From contig NC_056413.1 in NCBI RefSeq assembly GCF_905147365.1, forward strand, positions 3,550,501-3,614,500: 64,000 bases of DNA, given 5' to 3'. This DNA comes from Aricia agestis. Taxonomy: Eukaryota > Arthropoda > Insecta > Lepidoptera > Lycaenidae. Below the pieces are notes generated by a model. That model was given only the letters and a program-made list of their open reading frames with translations, searched no databases and had not been told where the DNA came from. Shown in pieces: positions 45,322-57,599 of the stretch. Made by a program: the position numbers and the translations under genes. Numbering within the stretch: the stretch's first letter is position 1; every line of letters begins with the position of its first letter.

Positions 45322-46101
45322 AAATATGAAGTAAAATGTGCAATTTCAGCAAAGTAGTGAAAGTGAGAGTGAAGATTGAAGTGCAATATTACTACAGCGT
45401 AAAGTATTAGAGGAAATTTAATATACTTACTGGTAGGTAAAGACTAGGTACTTATTTAATACATAATAGGCACTCAAAAAATGTATTTAATTGTTAATTT
45501 TAAATAACGAGCAATATAAAGTATGTCTTGACTTTTTTACACACCTACCCGAAAAAAAAGAACCCCTTTTTTTGATTTTGAAATTTGATTGTTTGCATAA
45601 TAATATGTTATGACTAATTTTATGAACATTGCAATTATGTCACAAGAGGCATTCCAAAACGCACGGTTCCCATGAGGTATCCTCTGCTTACAAAGCAAGA
45701 TTCAGTCTAAAATAAACTGTTCAATTCCATTTCCAATGCAGATCTTTTCAAATCCACTGGGGATCCGGCGATGTAAAAGTTAGGGTAGAATTGAACTCTG
45801 AGCCTATACGAAAGCTTTAGCTTTTGTATGACCTGAATAGGCACATATAGGCCGTTTGTCCACCGTCACCGTCAACGGGACGTCAGCGACAAAAATTCAA
45901 ATAAAATGCCGAACCAATGGCACGCGTGCCACCAGTGGCACGTCACTTAAAGGAGTGACAAAATTGTATGGAGGCGGATTTTTGCGATGAGCCCCGGCAC
46001 GGCCCGTCTGAGTGTGCTCACTCCTTTATGGAGCACGCTACTGGTTACAAAACCAGTAGGTACAGACAATTGTTATTTTACCATCAATGAAGGTTATAGA
46101 T

Positions 46102-46507
46102 AATGTGACCATTTTTTTTATCAGAGCGGGACATCTACGGATACCCCCCCCAATGAATTTTATTTTCATTTTATTACAATGTATTAATGATAAAAGTGTA
46201 GAGGTACTTAAATACAACTGTTTTTTTTATGAAATAGGGGGCAAACGAGCAAACGGGTCACATGATGGAAAGCAACTTCCGTCGCCCATGGTAGGGGATT
46301 GTTTGAGTATTTTGTGAATGTCTAGTGCCTATCTGTATAAGCAAAATATGGCAGAATAACCCCTTTTTTTGTTGAATGGTAGTGTGTTATTTCCAGGCAT
46401 TACACAGGCATAATACTTTTTAATTGTCGTTTGGTCTGTTTGCAAAAGCGGGACAATTTCGGCCTCGCAGGACAGACTGCCTGAAAGCGGGACGTATGGT
46501 CACGTTA
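46102..46507. mobile_element. MULE-like MITE with 9-bp duplication
   Basis: GTTATAGAT is present at 46093-46101 and 46508-46516. The ends AATGTGACCAT and ATGGTCACGTTA are inverted, with GCGGGAC repeated subterminally on both sides. It contains a truncated SINE-like copy at 46221-46300. A 9-bp duplication suits Mutator-like elements. Confidence 0.65.
46221..46300 (-). mobile_element. SINE-like repeat, copy 3, internally deleted
   Basis: Keeps the poly-A end and GACGGAAGTTGCTTTCC block; jumps from CGCCCATGG directly to TAGGGGATTG of the middle region. Confidence 0.65.
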
Positions 46508-46654
46508 GTTATAGATCCACCTCTGCATAGTAAGCTAGTAAGTATTGTAAGCTAAATAATCACAAAAAATAATTAATGCCACACTTACGACTTCTTCAGA
46601 AAGATTTTTTCAGAATAGGGCACGTTAAATACGAAAAGGTTCGCCATTTTATTA

Positions 46655-46681
46655 GGGGGGGGGGGGGGGGGGGGGAGGGGG
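46655..46681 (+). repeat. Poly-G run
   Basis: Twenty-one G in a row, one A, then five G. It could form G-quadruplexes and its true length is uncertain in any assembly. Confidence 0.9.
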
Positions 46682-46850
46682 CTCCCATACAAAAAACACA
46701 ATTTTTAGCCTATTTTTGCTCCATAACGGTATGGAACCTTTCGGGCGCGAGTCCGACTCGCACTTGGCCGATTATTTTGCTCTATGCCACTAAAAATGGC
46801 GGCGGCATGGTTCGCTAGACAAATGTAGGTAGGAAATGAAACCTATAGAG

Positions 46851-47149
46851 CAGGGGTTCCCAAACTGTGCGCCGTGGAAAGGCAAGAGGGGCGCCGTGAG
46901 TCATCCACCATCATTATAAAATTTAATTAATAATATTAATTATGTAAAGCAGGTAGATGATTAAATATTTGTTTATTACTTACTATTTACCTGCTTAATC
47001 TAACTATAATCATGAAATGCATTTATTTATGTATCTTTTTCTAATAGCTAGGTAGAGTCCCTACTCTACTAAACACGTAAAATATTTTGTAACGGCGAGG
47101 GCGCCGTTTTTACGTGTAAGTGCAGATTGAAAAAGATTGGGAACCCCTG
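46851..47149. mobile_element. hAT MITE with 8-bp duplication
   Basis: Ends CAGGGGTTCCCAAACTG and ATTGGGAACCCCTG are inverted. Duplication CTATAGAG (46843-46850) against CTACAGAG (47150-47157), one mismatch. Subterminal GCGCCGTG / GGCGCCG is also inverted. Confidence 0.85.
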
Positions 47150-47362
47150 CTACAGAGTATATGCTATAGCCTAGGTTTTAAGTAGCATTTTATTTGAATT
47201 TTGTATGGTCCCGTTGACGGCGGCGGTGGACAAAATATAATATAGGCAATAGGCTTGAACTTTAACATAGCAAGTCAATTTGTAACATCAATGTACGATA
47301 TATTGAACGTAGTGTAAAATGTACTTTAATTTACATTTAAATTATTAACAGTTACGACTTAC

Positions 47363-47518
47363 GGCCGTTCCCAATATTTGATCTATCTCTGGTTTTGCCC
47401 TACTAGAGATAGGAATAACTCACATTAGACATTAGAGACATATTTTATATCAATTGTGAGCTATTCCTATCTCTAGTAGGGCAAAACCAGAGATAGATCA
47501 AATATTGGGAATGGCCGT
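47363..47518. mobile_element. GGCCGTTCCCAATATTTG palindromic MITE
   Basis: Arms of about 56 bp, nearly perfect, including GATCTATCTCTGGTTTTGCC and its complement. Confidence 0.75.
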
Positions 47519-48105
47519 TAGGGGACAGTTACGCACTCAGAGACATAAAATAAAGATTAAATCTTCAATTTCACGTGTATGGGCCTTATGTCGTGGTAAC
47601 AGGACAGCTGATTTATCCTGAAAAAAAAAAGTTCCCGCGCTTAATTAATATGAAATTAAAAACGTTCTTTTTAAATCACAATAATTGTTATTAAGTCAGA
47701 AGACAATATAGCTCATAATAAATTAATAATATTTAATTACTTTGAAAATCATAATATTTTTATTACATATTATTTGCAATTTCTTTGTAATGAATATAGT
47801 GAATGTTTTTGTAATGAAATACAATATTATGTACTTAATGAAATACTTTATATTAATTGTAGGTTTGGTATTGATATATTGATCATTAGTTGTTTGATTG
47901 CAGTACTAATTATATGACATTACTCAGCTAACATAGCATTAGGCGAAGTGTTAGTGTTAGATTAACAATATATATTACTGTTATTGATCACTAGATCAGT
48001 TCATTGACAGATCAAACCATTAATTTGGCCTTTATTTCCGAACTAGATGACGCCCGCAACTCCATTGCATCATAGACCTTAGTCTAGTCATTCCTTAGAA
48101 TGTCT

Positions 48106-48621
48106 GCGGGGCTAAAATGGTCGCTTTGAAGAATCATATTATGAATCATAGTATGATTCATTCCCTGCTTGCAATTCATGTCTGGTAATTCGTACTAATT
48201 TGATTTTTTTTAATGAAATAAGGGGGCAAACGAGCAAACGGGTCACCTGATGGAAAGCAACTTCCGTCGCCCATGGACACTCGCAGTATCAGAAGAGTTG
48301 CAGGTGCGTTGCCGTCCTTTTAAGAGGGAAAAGGGTAATAGGGGAGGGTAGGGATGGGAAGGGAAGGGAATAGGGGAGGGTAGGGAAGGGAATAGGGTAG
48401 GGGATTGGGCCTCCGGTAAACTCACTCACTCGGTGAAACACAGCGCAAGCGCTGTTTCACGCCGGTTTTCTGTGAGAACGTGGTATTTATCCGGTCGAGC
48501 CGGCCCATTCGTGCCGAAGCATGGCTCTCCCACGTGTAAACATTTTGTCAGTTTGACAGTTTTGACAATTCATTTGCTGAATTGATTGAGGGGAATTGCT
48601 AAATGTGACCATTTTAGCCCC
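48106..48621. mobile_element. GGGGCTAAAATGGTC MITE, filled by a SINE-like copy
   Basis: Inverted relative of the 36.3 kb copy. Sequence before 48205 and after 48535 joins into the same element. Confidence 0.78.
48205..48535 (-). mobile_element. SINE-like repeat, copy 4, inserted in a MITE
   Basis: Full length. It splits the GGGGCTAAAATGGTC MITE at 48106-48621. Confidence 0.8.
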
Positions 48622-48659
48622 TTCTTTGATTGCACCACATTTTTATCGCGCGAAAACCA

Positions 48660-48985
48660 TTATAGTAAGTTCCCTAGAACATTTTTTTTGACCTATCTAC
48701 TTGACTTTGACTATCAATTTCAATCAGATTTTTCGTGAGTGGCTTCATTTTGATAAGACGAACAATAATTTTCTCTACGAAAATTGTCGAAAGTGGCAGC
48801 TAACAGAGATAGAAAGGATTAAATATTTCGATTTGTCGATGGTCATATTATATTAATATGGATTGTTCTTTTTGTAGGCCAATGTTACATGATGTTACTG
48901 TTAAATTATAGAGGAATAACAGTTATTAACCTATCAATATACAAAAAATCTGCTGGTTAGGGTTCCGTAGTCAACGAGGACTTGT
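48660..48985 (+). repeat. CCCTAGAACA repeat, copy B
   Basis: Same block order as copy A, ending CTGCTGGTTAGGGTTCCGTA. A partial inverse copy is at about 40430-40535. Confidence 0.6.
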
Positions 48986-48999
48986 TGATAGTAGGTAAT

Positions 49000-51060
49000 A
49001 AGTAATAATGTATGGATAACACATTTTGTAATAGATTTTTTTTGCATCACGATTCACGGGCGATATCTCTATTACCATTTCCGTATTTAAGTTGAAATAT
49101 GATGGGTTTTATGATATCCCAACTAGGGTAAACACTTGGGTCCGAGGGTAGTAATAAAACAAACAGTTTACGCGCCCCCTTCAAACAAAGGATTCGTTTC
49201 GATGGTGATTCGATTATTACATTTGAAATTTAGGGTTGTCTCTGTCTGTTTAACGCTACAAATCCCGAATTTTCGTTGCAAAGGCTCTAATTTTCATTGA
49301 AGTGTCAGAGCCAATCAGTGACACAGCTAACTAACCGGTGGTAGGCGCCAGTAGCATCAACGTTCAGAAAGTGTTCGAAAAAACCTTATTTTGAATAATT
49401 TTTTTTGACTTTGACTTTGACTTTAAGGACCCGAGTACACAATGGCCCATGATGGCTCACTACAGGCGCCATTGTGTATAGTGGTTAATGGTATATAATG
49501 GCGGACAGTTGTCAATCGTGGTGCGCCATCGGGGAGTTGTCGGTTTTTTTACCACACCTTGTGGCAAAGCGTGGCCTGTGATGCTTATACAATATTATGC
49601 TATTGTTTAGTTCGTAAAGGTGCCTCTTCACAATGGTCCATGCTAAAGGCCATCGCCATCGCAAGGGCCGAAAACCATGGCACATGGGTCGCAACCCTTA
49701 TCACCTCACCGCATACTCACCAGTACCGCTCAGAAATAACGACTGCATAGTACTCAGAGTTATTTTCAGACATAGTAACAGCCTTTATGCGATATTTACG
49801 TTGGTTTTTTTGTACCTTTGCATTGCACCCGTTAATTTTCTTCATGGGCTTGTGTCTATGTGTAGAGTCTTTAAAGTACGACTCAGTTACTCTTTCGTAA
49901 TATGGTATTTCGATGCAACATTAAGTGAATACTACCATCTTTTGAAAGAAGTTACCTAACAGTAACTTAAAAACTAATGTTTTTTATTTCATTTGACATA
50001 ATATTGTGGCCGTTTTACGTCCTAAGATGAAACAGATTATAAAATACATGTCTGAAAAAGGCCATTTTATGTCTGTTGGTAAAGCGGGCAATAGGAATTG
50101 GAAAAGTTTTAAAAATGTTTCCCAAACATACTTTATCTCTTGAGGAAAGTGGCTTAAATATCTAAATAACAATACTGTCATGACTCATGACATTATTATA
50201 ATATCACCACATTGTAAATTTATTGCGAGTCCCCCGAACTCGCAATAAATTTACAACAGCGAAGAGGGAGGCTTTGCCGCGAATTTTTGCTATATTTTTT
50301 CCTCGTTTTTCTAAATGAAGACGACGTCGTCTTAATTGGTTTTTATTTTTTGATTGACGTATTTATTTGCCTTTTTTGGGGAAAATCCTCGAGTGGCAAC
50401 CCTATTCGAACGTATGGACCGCTATAAATTCTGAAAATCCCAACGCCGAAGCAAAGCTAAAGGCTAATAAATTTAGATAAGTTTATAGTTTGTCCATGAT
50501 AACTTTAAATAGTAAACGAATTGTCTATTAAGACTATTACAAGCATTCTATCTAATACAATAAACATCCGTACTAATAATATTATTTTTAATTTGAAAGT
50601 ATACCTTTCTATCGGTATATCTTTTTATTTTATTTCACGGAGGCTGTATTTCTGTATGCCCATATACCTATGACACCTTACCGCTAAACTGATTTTGATG
50701 AAAATTTTTGTCAAGCGAATTTGGTACTTGGGACATAGGATAATATTTTTAACCCAGTTATAAGTACATGTATCATACTCGGGCATTTTTCCTTACAATA
50801 AAGTTGCGAACAACATCTGAACATTATTTAAATATGAAACATTATTGCATTAGTAGAATATTAACTTTTTTCGACTCCAAAAACTACAATTTTATTTAAA
50901 CTATAATTATTAACGAGATAATAGATATTCACAACAATGAAATTATGTACACATAATAATTTAATTGGATATTTTAATTCATTACATTATAATCTCAGTT
51001 ATTATCAAGATATCCTTGCGAAAATGCAACAAAAACACGCAAAACACGTTTTACTATCAA
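49000..51060. other. No gene recognised
   Basis: Contains TTTGACT triplets at 49408-49422, a stretch rich in CCATGG-like words (49440-49700), and the short hairpin CCCGAACTCGCAATAAAT at 50220-50255. No supported coding sequence. Confidence 0.45.
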
Positions 51061-51067
51061 GATATTA

Positions 51068-51389
51068 ACGTGGGAGAGCCATGCTTCGGCACGAATAGGC
51101 CGGCTCGACCGGAGAAATACCACGTTCTCACAGAAAACCGGCGTGAAACAGTGCTTGCGCTGTGTTTCGCCGAGTGAGTGAGTTTACCGGAGGCCCAATT
51201 CCCTTCCCTATCCTCCCCTTTTCCCTTCCCTTCCCATCCCTACCCTCCCCTATTATTCTATTCCCTCTTAAAAGGCCGGCAACGCACCTGCAGCTCTTCT
51301 GATGCTGCGAGTGTCCATGGGCGACGGAAGTTGCTTTCCATCAGGTGACCCGTTTGCTCGTTCGCCCCTTATTTCACAAAAAAAAAAAC
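51068..51389 (+). mobile_element. SINE-like repeat, copy 5
   Basis: The only plus-strand copy: ACGTGGGAGAGCCATGCTTC at the start, poly-A at 51377-51389. Confidence 0.78.
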
Positions 51390-51496
51390 AAACGAGAAAT
51401 GACCAAAAGTGTTCCGCTGTTTTAGTGAACATATTTCATTGGTAATTGAACTTTCAAACAACATAGTTATTATACAGAGGAGTAAACATAGTTATT

Positions 51497-51735
51497 AAGA
51501 GGATTCCACACCGCCGTTTTTCCGTACAAACGCTGTCCCCTGTTTCCTCCCTGGATGATGCTAGTAGAGTTATAATATTTTTCCTGAATATCTACTAATA
51601 CAATGTCCCTATGTTTTCTGTTTTTTTCATAATTTAATTATTAAATAAGATATGAACATTCAAAAACCCAAAAAAATGCCCAGATTTTCCGCTGTGTTCA
51701 AACATCCAGAAAACAGATTTGGCTAGATTATATAA
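51497..51735 (-). repeat. Dispersed repeat, inverse copy of 1-255
   Basis: GGATTCCACACCGCCGTTTT through CTGTTTCCTCCCTGG to GTGTTCAAACATCCAGAAAA. A related GGGGACAACG stretch follows at 51830. Confidence 0.7.
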
Positions 51736-51739
51736 AAAA

Positions 51740-53260
51740 AACTAAAACAACATAGGAACACAGCTCAAGCCTTTTTTTAATGTTTAATGAAAAAAGTAAT
51801 TAAATCGGTTAAGTTTTGGAGAAGGAATCAGGGGACAACGAATCGTTGATTTTCTGCAGTTGTTTCTATCGCGTTCTGCGGTATAAGGCTTGAGGTAAGG
51901 GAGACAGCAGCTATAGATATTACATGTACTTTTTTGTCATTTCTCTAGCCCCTGGTGTATCCTCTTAACGCTGTGTATCTTCCTTGTTTGTTCTATAGAT
52001 ATTATGTTGCTCGCATCTGTCTGTAGACCTTTATTCGGTTATCTTATGGAAACCGTACATTTTCCGCGATAAAAACTATTTTACGTGCTTCCTCGAGATT
52101 TAGTGAAGCCACTTAATTTTTTTTACTTACAAGTAGGAGCCGTCTATGGGCTGTTTGCCCATATAATTTTTTGTTATCTTTTTTTTTCTAATAATTTTAT
52201 TCAAGCAGTTATGTGGTTTAAAAGTTTGAACTATAATATACAGATCCCATCATAAGGATCTCCAAAGCTATAGCCTGTATCATGTCACCATATTTTAATC
52301 CATAACCATCCATCCATTAATGCCTGCTTTCGGAGGTTTTCGCTAACGTCAATTCTAGAATGCAACAATTTTGTAGAATAGATAATCTCCCGCCAGAAAC
52401 ACATAATTGGAGCATTAAGATGTTTTAGCAAGATCTACAAGTACTCAGTCCATCATCCAACATTTACATTTGTAAAATTAATAAATAACAAGCGAAATAA
52501 AAGGCCTCCGAACCACTCAGTGTCGGAATGAACCCCATTTTGTACACTTAAGACCCGCCTTTTTATTTCAAACATCGAAATCATTTCAGTTAGGGTGGTA
52601 TTACACTGTCAAAGGTATAGCAACCATTAGAATTCAGATCAAAGAAAATGGACGATTTCATCTAAACTTTCTTGTGAAATAAACAAAGAAAAGAAAAGAG
52701 ATAGGTACAGATAGAAAACGTAAGTGGGAAACGGATCTAAAAAAGAAATTTGAAAAAGTATAGTAGATGTCCAAGATGCTTGAATACATTTGGAACGAAG
52801 TTCCTTATCACGCTTTCGGCGTAAAGGAGGCTAGACAGAACGATTTTAATAATTGACCTCGACACTTTTTTATAAGTACCTTCAGGGGCAAAGGGCGCTG
52901 ATAGTATTCCAGTGCGTCAACTACATGGCGTTTTTTGAAAAAAAAAAACAGCGACGCGTTGTTACTATTCCTGGGCGTCAACAGATGGCGTTTTTTTAAT
53001 ATTTTTTTTTGAGTGTATAATGTGTATACACTATCCCTTCAAAAACATCCTGTAAAAAAATCAAGTCTCGCAACTCAGTTTTTATACCGTAAAAATTTAT
53101 GAGATCCATGCAATACCAAGTCGATTAATTTATTCAGTCCCTACCCCTAGGTAGACCTTCTATCTCAAGTTATTACGTAAGTTATTATCATATCAATATT
53201 AAAAATCTTTTACATTTTAAATAACATATCTACAACTATTACTCCTTCGAATAAACGTAC
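51740..53260. other. No gene recognised
   Basis: AT-rich. Two diverged copies of a GCGTCAAC...ATGGCGTTTTT unit lie at 52910-53000. A GGAACGAAGTTCCTTATC word at 52794 also occurs inverted in Ppie intron 4 (about 22028). Confidence 0.45.
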
Positions 53261-53264
53261 GGAA

Positions 53265-53590
53265 ATATCGATGGTACCGGTACAATGATTCATAAATTGC
53301 AATTAATGTAACTTTGTAATCTTATACATGTATATGGGATTACAAAGTTATTCACGAAGTTAGAGAAAGAAGAAGAAAACTGGACAGTAATATTATGAAA
53401 TGTTTATTAGGTTTTCCCTTAATTAAGACCCTAAACACTAGCTAGATATCTCTCTACCGACGATAAACCGGAGATAATTGATACGGGTACGGGTACAATG
53501 ATTCATAAACCGCAAATGTAACTTTGTAATTCTATACATTTATATTGGATTACAAAGTTATTTACGAAGTTAGTGTATCTAGAAAACTGG
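53265..53590 (+). repeat. Diverged direct duplication with an internal hairpin in each unit
   Basis: ACAATGATTCATAAA, GTAACTTTGTAATC-type and GGATTACAAAGTTATT blocks occur at about 53281-53360 and again at 53496-53575; TAACTTTGTAAT and ATTACAAAGTTA pair within each unit. Confidence 0.7.
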
Positions 53591-54194
53591 ACCGAAATTT
53601 TGAAATATTTGAATTTTTCCTTGATTAAGACACTAAACACTAATTATATTCTAAATTTGAAGGTTCTATGTCTGCTAGAAGTGCCTTAGACTTTTGGTGA
53701 TCGGTCAGTCAGTCAGTCAGTGACAAAATTAAGAAACTTTAACAAGTTAAAGTTCTTAAACTACTGGTGCAAATTGAATAAAATTTTAAATATACCGTGT
53801 TTATACAATGCTTGCTTAGCAACTGAAAATTCAGGCTTGTTGGTTTATCCACAATGAAGTTATAGGGGGTCAAAAAGAGCCTGAATTGCTTCGAGAAAAG
53901 GATAGTACGGCCGTGTCGCTTTTTGCTCGACTTGGAGGGGGCACTGCCGTGCTCCCAGATATAGGTTTTTTGAACATCAGAAACTTCGTTCCATTCGATT
54001 CGTCCCTTGACACTTCTCAAGTTTTTTTTTATATTTTTTCCCTATCCTATTTGTTTGTCTTATGAAAAATCTTATATTATTTGTTTCATGTTTTTTTGTT
54101 TGTATTAAAACGAAATCGGATCAAGTTATGTAGGAACAGTCAACATCAGATTCGACCATTCTACTACTTTCGCTGATATTCATATTAATATTAA

Positions 54195-54385
54195 AAATGC
54201 GAAAGTGTGTCTTGTACGTCCGTCACCTCTTCACGCCCAAACTGCTGATCCAATTGCTGAAATTTGGCATGGAGATACTTTGAGTCCCGGAAAAGGACAT
54301 AGAATACTTTTTATTCCGGAAAAATGTACGGTTCCTACGCGATAAACGAGTTTTGGCGCAACGGAGTTGCGGGCGTCATCTAGTA
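54195..54385 (-). mobile_element. GTCY-microsatellite MITE, copy 5
   Basis: From TGCGAAAGTGTGTCTTG and CACGCCCAAACTGCTG to AACGGAGTTGCGGGCGTCAT; the microsatellite is almost gone. Confidence 0.72.
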
Positions 54386-54764
54386 ATTAATAAAAAACGC
54401 CAACTTATACGATCTATTACGAAAAGTGTGTTCCTGTATATAAAGCCGAATGTAGCTAAATTACGATCTTGTCATTTATTGTATACCGAGTGAATATTGG
54501 CCCATCATTTCGTACAAGTGTAGAACCACCGTAAATGCGTACCGAGAACGGAACATAATTATATTACGTCGACATTTAAAGGGAAAGGTTTGTTCGAAAG
54601 ATTTGTGAAAGTATTAAAGTGCTCGGGAGCAAGTTCTGTGTGCTCTTTGAAACTTGAATGTTTTCAGAATAACATGGTTATGTGATCACTTTAAAATATA
54701 GAGTACTTTAATATTACAGAGAGGTTTAGTGGTTAAGTTTTTGGTAATATGATTATAGTAGACC

Positions 54765-54960
54765 AGATGATGCCTGCAACGCCGTTGCGCCAAAATTCGC
54801 TTACCGCGCGGGAACCGTTCTTTTCAACGGGATAAAAATCCTAAATCCTATGTCCTTTCCTGGGACTCAATGTATCCCCATACCAAATTTCAGCAAAATC
54901 GGTTCAGCGGTTTGAGCGTGAAGAGGTTACAGACAGACAGACACACTTTCGCATGTATAA
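54765..54960 (+). mobile_element. GTCY-microsatellite MITE, copy 6
   Basis: From GATGATGCCTGCAACGCC to ACAGACAGACAGACACACTT and TCGCATGTATAATATAAGTA. Confidence 0.72.
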
Positions 54961-55154
54961 TATAAGTATGGATTGCGAGGTTTAATATTTGTTCAAGATA
55001 ATATAATTCCAGGGTCCCTTTTTCGTCATGTTATTTTTAATTCCGATTCTCAGACCTAACTGAATATGCGCATAGGTATAAAATTTGGTAAAAATCAGTA
55101 TAGCTGTTTCGGAGGAGTCACGGTAACTAATGTTGTGACACGAGAATTTAAATA

Positions 55155-55343
55155 CAGGCTGTACCAAAAATGAGTGATAATACTTTTCACTTTTGTATGG
55201 GGAAGCTCGTGACGCTCGGGCCCTTGCCCATACAAAAGTGAAAAAAAAATTTCGTCTTTCAGCGCTGCTACTTTCACAGTGAACTCTCTACAAGGAACAC
55301 GTACACACCCTAAAGTATTATCACTTATTTTTGTTACACCCTG
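55155..55343. mobile_element. TA-CAGGGTGTAAC MITE, copy 3, left arm deleted
   Basis: TA at 55153-55154 and 55344-55345. CAGGCTGTACCAAAAATG at left, TTTTTGTTACACCCTG at right; most of the left arm is missing. Confidence 0.72.
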
Positions 55344-55698
55344 TATAAGATAATAATAGAAATAGTGAAATAATGTATAAGTAATTTAAAAGGTCCAAGA
55401 CGTGATGGACTTACAGTAGATTAAGAGAAAATGTAATCTTGGTACGCGATAAAATTATGTAATGAGACAAACAAAGGCAACTGGCCCATAGACGACCCTG
55501 ATTATTGTAAAAAAAAAAATCCTCGAAATAAAGATAATTCTGCATGCATTTTAAAGAAGTTTTTCTGTTCTATTTTAATTTTCTTTGTTGGTCTTAGCTT
55601 GGGATTGCATTCTCCAGTTAAAACCGAATTCAATCCACTTTTATCTCTTAGTTTTATTTTTAATCTACACAGAACTTGATTTAAGTAGCGTATAAACC

Positions 55699-56015
55699 TT
55701 TTTTTTTTTATGAAATAAGGGGGCAAACGAGCAAACGGGTCACCTGATGGAAAGCAACTTCCGTCGCCCATGGACACTCGCAGCATCAGAAGAGCTGCAA
55801 GTGCGTTGCCGACCTTTTAAGAGGGAATAGGGTAATAGGGGAGGGTAGGGAAGGGAAGGAAAGGGAATAGGGTAGGGGTTAGGGGATTGGGCCTCCGGTA
55901 AACTCAGTCACTCGGCGAAACACAGCGCAAGCGCTGTTTCACGCCGGTTTTCTGTGAGAACGTGGTATTTATCCGGTCGAGCCGGCCCATTCGTGCCGAA
56001 GCATGGCTCTCCCAC
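55699..56015 (-). mobile_element. SINE-like repeat, copy 6
   Basis: Full length; GTATAAA on both sides suggests a target duplication. Confidence 0.78.
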
Positions 56016-56089
56016 GTATAAAAGATTCTAAGAGTATAATCAAAATAGTATGGGTAGTGGCACAAAATTTCGTACAAACTAAACAAAAT

Positions 56090-56346
56090 ATGACGCCCGC
56101 AAACACGTTGCCCCAAAATTCATTAATCGCCCGGGAACCGTACATATTTCCAGGATGAAAATTATTCTATCTCCTTTCCGGGATTCAAAGTATCTGCATA
56201 CCAAATTTCAGCAAAATCGGTTCAGGTATAAAAAAACGACGATCAAAAAACTATAAAATAGCAGGCGCAAAGGTTCGGCTGGTACGCTTTCAGTCACACA
56301 CTTTGCGCCTGCTATTTTATAGTTTTTTAATCGTCGTTTTTTTATA
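56090..56346 (+). mobile_element. GTCY MITE, copy 7, truncated by a hairpin element
   Basis: GACGCCCGCAAACACGTTGC runs to AAATCGGTTCAGG at 56225. There a palindrome begins whose arms (GACGATCAAAAAACTATAAA... and its complement) cover about 56225-56272 and 56300-56346. Confidence 0.65.
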
Positions 56347-56943
56347 CATCAATTAAATCGAGTCAAAAGAACGAATCGCTCTAGATATATTCTTTGTCTT
56401 TAATTCAGTGCAAAAATTATATGAAAATTCCAAATAATTTGGACATAGTATGGAAAATTCGTTAAAAAAAGAGGTAAGTTTGGGATTTTTTTCTATCGAG
56501 TGAAGTTCATGATATTGTGTAATGGAATATAAATTCCACTGTGTTAGATCCTTAACCAACACATATATTTTTTTCAGAATTTAAATTAGTATATTTTTGT
56601 GTCTACTGTCACTTTTAAATCTTGAAAATCGTCCGTTTTTGGGAATACAGGGCCTTAATTGATTGAATGAACGTACTGTTCACCGCTTTTCAAGGCTTTC
56701 GAAACGTTACGTTCAATGTTTTTCAGCTCCATGTTGATTTATTACAGAAATATGACGAGTTAATTTTGTTTTTAAGCCGAGGCGGAGCTAATCGGATATA
56801 CTTTTTATGACGGAGGACCCTAAACTTTGAGGAAGCTTTTATCTGATTAGGTTTTTATTTGCACAGATAAGGTTTCGTGGTTGTGGCTCAGCGGTTATTT
56901 CAGATTAAATGCGACCTTTGAAGAATGATTAATATTAGATTAG

Positions 56944-57595
56944 ATGACGCCCGCGAACTCGTTCCGCCAAAATTTGTTTATCGCGCGGGAACCGTACATT
57001 TTCGGGGAACGTATCCTTAAGACTGACCTAAAAAATCAAACATCGCGTCCTTCTCTCTTCACACTCACGCCCGTCTTTCATATGCCAGGTGAAAAAGGAC
57101 GACGCGGAATCATCGCCAAGTTAGTTTCACTTGAATTAAAGACGAACTATAATGATTATGAAAAAAGTATTATGAGCAAATGTAGGTTTTATCAATCCTA
57201 CATTTGCCTTTTTAGATACCAAATATTTATCAATACCTTTTTAGATATTAAAAAATATTAAAGAAAAGACAGAAAACTTCCAAGATCCAAGCAAACATGT
57301 GTCTAAGACAAGGTTTTTTTGTAAAAAAGAAACTATCGAGCATTTTCGCAGTAAAATCGTGTTTTCGTCTTGAGCATTTAATCTTCATGAATTGAAGTTA
57401 CTTGTGTAAAAAAATCAGTTTTGTAGACCTTACAGATTTTGAGATCTAGGTTTAAGTATGTAGTCAAGTTAGGGTCAGGTACATTCTTAAAGTATCTCAA
57501 TACCAAATTTCACCAAAATCGGTTCAGAGCTTTTGGCGGGAAGAGGTAACACACAGACATGCCCTTTCGCATTTATAATATTAGTATGGAAGTTT
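56944..57595 (+). mobile_element. GTCY MITE, copy 8, split by about 480 bp
   Basis: GACGCCCGCGAACTCG to CGTACATTTTCGGGG (57004), then unrelated sequence, then AAAGTATCTCAATACC (57488) to AACACACAGACATGC and TATAATATTAGTATGG. Confidence 0.6.
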
Positions 57596-57599
57596 GCAT

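Larger units (their letters stand above)
45855..47234. mobile_element. Outer inverted-repeat element holding three nested insertions
   Basis: TTTGTCCACCGTCACCGTCA at 45855 and GACGGCGGCGGTGGACAAA ending near 47234 are inverted, as are ATTCAAATAAAATGC and GCATTTTATTTGAATT. Inside lie the MULE-like element, a GGCCAAGTGCGAGT fragment near 46740-46775 and a hAT MITE. Confidence 0.65.
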
